Shown: one piece after another, positions 61,774-64,000 of the stretch
Position numbering within the stretch: the stretch's first letter is position 1
How the letters are laid out: each line of letters opens with the position of its first letter
Assembly (NCBI RefSeq): GCF_000559085.1
Contig: NZ_JALN02000001.1
Coordinates: forward strand, 992,001 to 1,056,000
DNA: 64,000 nucleotides
Reading direction: 5' to 3'
From: Mycolicibacterium aromaticivorans JS19b1 = JCM 16368
GTDB lineage: Bacteria > Actinomycetota > Actinomycetes > Mycobacteriales > Mycobacteriaceae
Translations under genes and position numbers: made by a program
Notes under the pieces: generated by a model
Database searches by the model: none
What the model was told of the DNA's origin: nothing
What the model saw: only the letters and a program-made list of their open reading frames with translations

Positions 61774-61797
61774 TTAGTATCGGTGCTATACCGATAG
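61774..61797. promoter_or_regulatory. Operator candidate, copy 2 (MmpL gene)
   Basis: TTAGTATCGGTGCTATACCG, followed by ATAG, includes the dyad TATCGGT-N5-ACCGATA (61778-61796). It lies 25 bases before the proposed MmpL start, overlapping where a promoter would be, and repeats the site at 61211. Repression by a common regulator is the simplest reading. Confidence 0.65.
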
Positions 61798-61821
61798 TTC
61801 CACTCTTGAGGGGGCGTGACG

Positions 61822-64000
61822 GTGGCTGATGATGTCCACGGTGTCGGGACCGTTTCTCGACGCGTCCGTCTTGCCGACCCCGCAGCGTCGCCGGAATACA
61901 GTGCGCGGCTGGCCAGGCTTGCCGCCTTCACGGTTCACCACAAGGCGCTCGTGATCGGTGGGTGGCTCGCCATTGCAGTGGTGCTAGCGCTGTTGTTCCC
62001 ACAGCTCGAAACCGTTGTGCGGCGACAGTCGGTCGACCTCATTCCCCGGGACGTGCCGTCATTTCAGACTGTTGACCGCATGAGCGCTGCGTTCGGCGAG
62101 CAAGGGTCGAAGACGATGCTGTTCGTCGCCATGGAAAGCCCCGCTGGGCTGACGCAGCAGGCGCGGGATCGATACTCGAGGCTCGTCGAGCGCCTTCGAG
62201 CCGATCACGCCCACGTGCTGCTGGTGCAGGACTTGCTGGCCGATCCCGTGATGAAGGCACAAGCCGTCAGCGCAGACGGCAAAGCGTGGTTCCTACCGGT
62301 GGGGGTGGCCGGGACTCTGGGTGATCCCACTGCAGCGGAATCGGTGCAGGCAGTCCGCGCCACCGCCCAACGCGCCTTCGACGGGTCGGACATCACCGTC
62401 CGCGTGACCGGTCCCCCGGCAACCTTCAGTGACCAAATCGCTTCTGCCGAACACGATTTGCTGTTCATCTCGATCGCAACGGCCGGGTTGATCGCGTTGA
62501 TCCTGCTGATGGTCTACCGGTCGTTGTTTACCGCGTTATTGCCCTTGCTAGTCATCGGGCTGAGTCTGGCCGTCGGCCGTGGTGTCTTGTCCGCATTCGG
62601 GCAGCTGGGCATGCCGGTTTCGCAGTTCACCGTGGCATTCATGACCGCGATCCTTCTCGGCGCAGGAACCGATTACACAGTCTTTTTGATCAGCCGGTAC
62701 CACGAACAGCGGCGCGCCGGTACCCCTGCCGATCTCGCTGTCATTCACGCGACGGCCAGCATCGGACGAGTGATCTTCGCGTCGGCAGCTACTGTCGCCC
62801 TGGCTTTTCTGGCCATGGTCTTCGCCACGCTGAGCGTGTTCGCCGGATTGGGACCAGCGTGCGCGGTTGCCGTACTTGTGGGCTTCCTGGCTACGGTGAC
62901 ACTGTTGCCGCCAGTGTTGGCGTTGGCGGCCCGACGCGGTATCGGTGAACCCAAGCCCGACCGCACCCGCCGGTACTGGAACAGCGTCGCTGTGGCGGTC
63001 GTGCGTCACCCTCGGCCGTTGCTCGTTGCTAGCTTGATGATCCTCCTGGCTCTTTCCGGTGCAGCTGCCACGATGAAGATCAGCTACGACGACCGAAAAG
63101 GACAACCTCCCACCACGGCTAGCAATGAGGGCTACCAGCTCCTCGACCGACACTTTCGCAAAGACGTCGTCATCACCGAGTTCCTAGTGGTCGAAAACCC
63201 CGTCGACATGCGCACCGGGAAAGGGCTGGCCGACCTCGACGAAATGGCATCGCGCATCTCCCAGATCCCCGGCGTGGTCAAGATATCCGGAGTCACCCGT
63301 CCGGCAGGCACCCGCCTTGACCAAGCGCAATTATCGTGGCAGAACAGGCAAATCGGCGACAAGATGGCCGGTGCCGTCGCCGATGGCAATTCCCGCCGCG
63401 ATGACCTCGCCAAGCTCACCGATGGAGCCAACCAACTGGCCAACGGACTCGCGCAGCTCGACACATCTGTACGGACCGCACTGAAACCATTAGGCCCAGT
63501 GCTCACCCAAGCACAGTCCGCCGGCCAGGACTTCCAACGGTTTGCCCCACTTCTGCACCAACTCTCAGCGACCAGCCCCAGTATCGACAACGCAATACAA
63601 GCCGGCCCAGGCATCCGCCCGCTGGCCGAACGCACACAAGGCGCCATCGACACCCTGAACCCGCTCGTCGACCTGCTCAATGGGTCACCCTGGTGCGTCA
63701 CAACTCCCCAATGCGCTCAAATCCGCGACCAGGTCCAGATCCTGGTTGCTCTGAGAAACAACGGATTCTTCTCCCAGGTCGCCGCGCTGGGTGACCGCTA
63801 CGACCCCGCCACCAACGCCACCGTAACCGGCACCATCGCCGACGTTCAGACTGCCGTCAATGCCATAAACAAGGCATTCGGCGCGCTGGGAAAGCCCGCC
63901 GATCTCGCGGCCAACATCACCCGGCTACAAGACGGCATCAGCCAGCTCGCCTCCGGTTCCCGCGCGCTGGCCGATGGGGTAAAGACGCTGGCGGACAGCA
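61822..64000 (+). CDS. MmpL/RND family lipid transporter (3' truncated by window)
   Basis: At least 726 residues are visible. After a cytoplasmic start comes helix 1 (ALVIGGWLAIAVVLALLFP), a porter domain, then helices 2-6 with the proton-relay segment AGTDYTVFLISRYHEQRRAG. A seventh helix (PLLVASLMILLALSGAAATM) is followed by a second extracytoplasmic loop rich in Asp/Gln helical repeats (KLTDGANQLANGLAQLD). That order is typical of MmpL proteins, which export lipids with proton motive force. The GTG at 61822 has AGGGGG seven bases upstream; GTG 61816 is also possible. The end is beyond base 64000. Confidence 0.9.
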   Translation, partial: MADDVHGVGTVSRRVRLADPAASPEYSARLARLAAFTVHHKALVIGGWLAIAVVLALLFPQLETVVRRQSVDLIPRDVPSFQTVDRMSAAFGEQGSKTMLFVAMESPAGLTQQARDRYSRLVERLRADHAHVLLVQDLLADPVMKAQAVSADGKAWFLPVGVAGTLGDPTAAESVQAVRATAQRAFDGSDITVRVTGPPATFSDQIASAEHDLLFISIATAGLIALILLMVYRSLFTALLPLLVIGLSLAVGRGVLSAFGQLGMPVSQFTVAFMTAILLGAGTDYTVFLISRYHEQRRAGTPADLAVIHATASIGRVIFASAATVALAFLAMVFATLSVFAGLGPACAVAVLVGFLATVTLLPPVLALAARRGIGEPKPDRTRRYWNSVAVAVVRHPRPLLVASLMILLALSGAAATMKISYDDRKGQPPTTASNEGYQLLDRHFRKDVVITEFLVVENPVDMRTGKGLADLDEMASRISQIPGVVKISGVTRPAGTRLDQAQLSWQNRQIGDKMAGAVADGNSRRDDLAKLTDGANQLANGLAQLDTSVRTALKPLGPVLTQAQSAGQDFQRFAPLLHQLSATSPSIDNAIQAGPGIRPLAERTQGAIDTLNPLVDLLNGSPWCVTTPQCAQIRDQVQILVALRNNGFFSQVAALGDRYDPATNATVTGTIADVQTAVNAINKAFGALGKPADLAANITRLQDGISQLASGSRALADGVKTLADS

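Overview
The window looks like chromosome of a high-GC actinobacterium, most likely a fast-growing Mycolicibacterium/Mycobacterium. Reasons: PGRS glycine-rich exported proteins without a PE domain, an MmpL transporter, an F420-type nitroreductase of the Ddn family, an OtsB1-type fusion of HAD, trehalose phosphatase and GH65, many TetR regulators, GTG starts and GTGA/ATGA overlaps. This is an inference from gene content; no rRNA or other definitive marker is present.

Region 1 (1-15.3 kb) is the most unusual part. It has two AveC-like membrane proteins (spirocyclase AveC family), three further membrane proteins that share what I read as the same core motif (E-x8/9-Y-x-[YF], preceded by a G..xC...[ED]P helix), and two CrtI/PYROXD2-like flavoproteins. 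It also has a phosphotransferase, an AttH/CrtC-like protein, an SDR end, three TetR regulators and an orphan cytochrome-oxidase subunit III/IV pair translationally coupled to one flavoprotein. The genes lie in two roughly mirrored operons meeting at 8.15 kb. A 20-bp motif repeated 18/20 at the same distance upstream of two minus-strand genes points to one regulon. I read this as a candidate undescribed lipid- or isoprenoid-modifying system.

Region 2 (14.7-17.1 kb) holds an exported S1 protease and an FMO-like enzyme. Region 3 (17.2-31.8 kb) resembles a dormancy/energy-stress neighbourhood: a stomatin / small protein / zinc alcohol dehydrogenase operon, a proton-type P-ATPase with PPK2, the OtsB1-type fusion downstream of PEP synthase, a SpoIIAA-like protein and a GAF-ANTAR protein. 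Weak DosR-like boxes are noted but not proven. Region 4 (32-37.5 kb) is a GntR-controlled catabolic operon (acyl-CoA synthetase, class II aldolase, amidohydrolase) facing a D-2-hydroxyacid dehydrogenase.

Region 5 (37.6-47.3 kb) has a Ddn-like enzyme, a BBE-like flavoprotein with a lipoprotein-type signal, a PGRS-GH5 (endoglycoceramidase-like) secreted fusion, an alpha/beta hydrolase, a VOC protein, a second PGRS protein and ctaD. Region 6 (47.4-57.3 kb) has a TetR gene with an operator, a run of small envelope or stress genes (including a CsbD gene), an MgtA-type ATPase and a decay zone with PhoU and adenylate-cyclase pseudogenes. It continues with a TerB-Coq4-like protein, a luciferase-like remnant and DUF3297. 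At 57.72 kb a bare tRNA 3' end marks a probable integration junction. Beyond it (58-64 kb) lie a TetR, a thioesterase, an alpha/beta hydrolase, a DUF6188-like protein and an MmpL gene cut by the window end; the last two share an operator.
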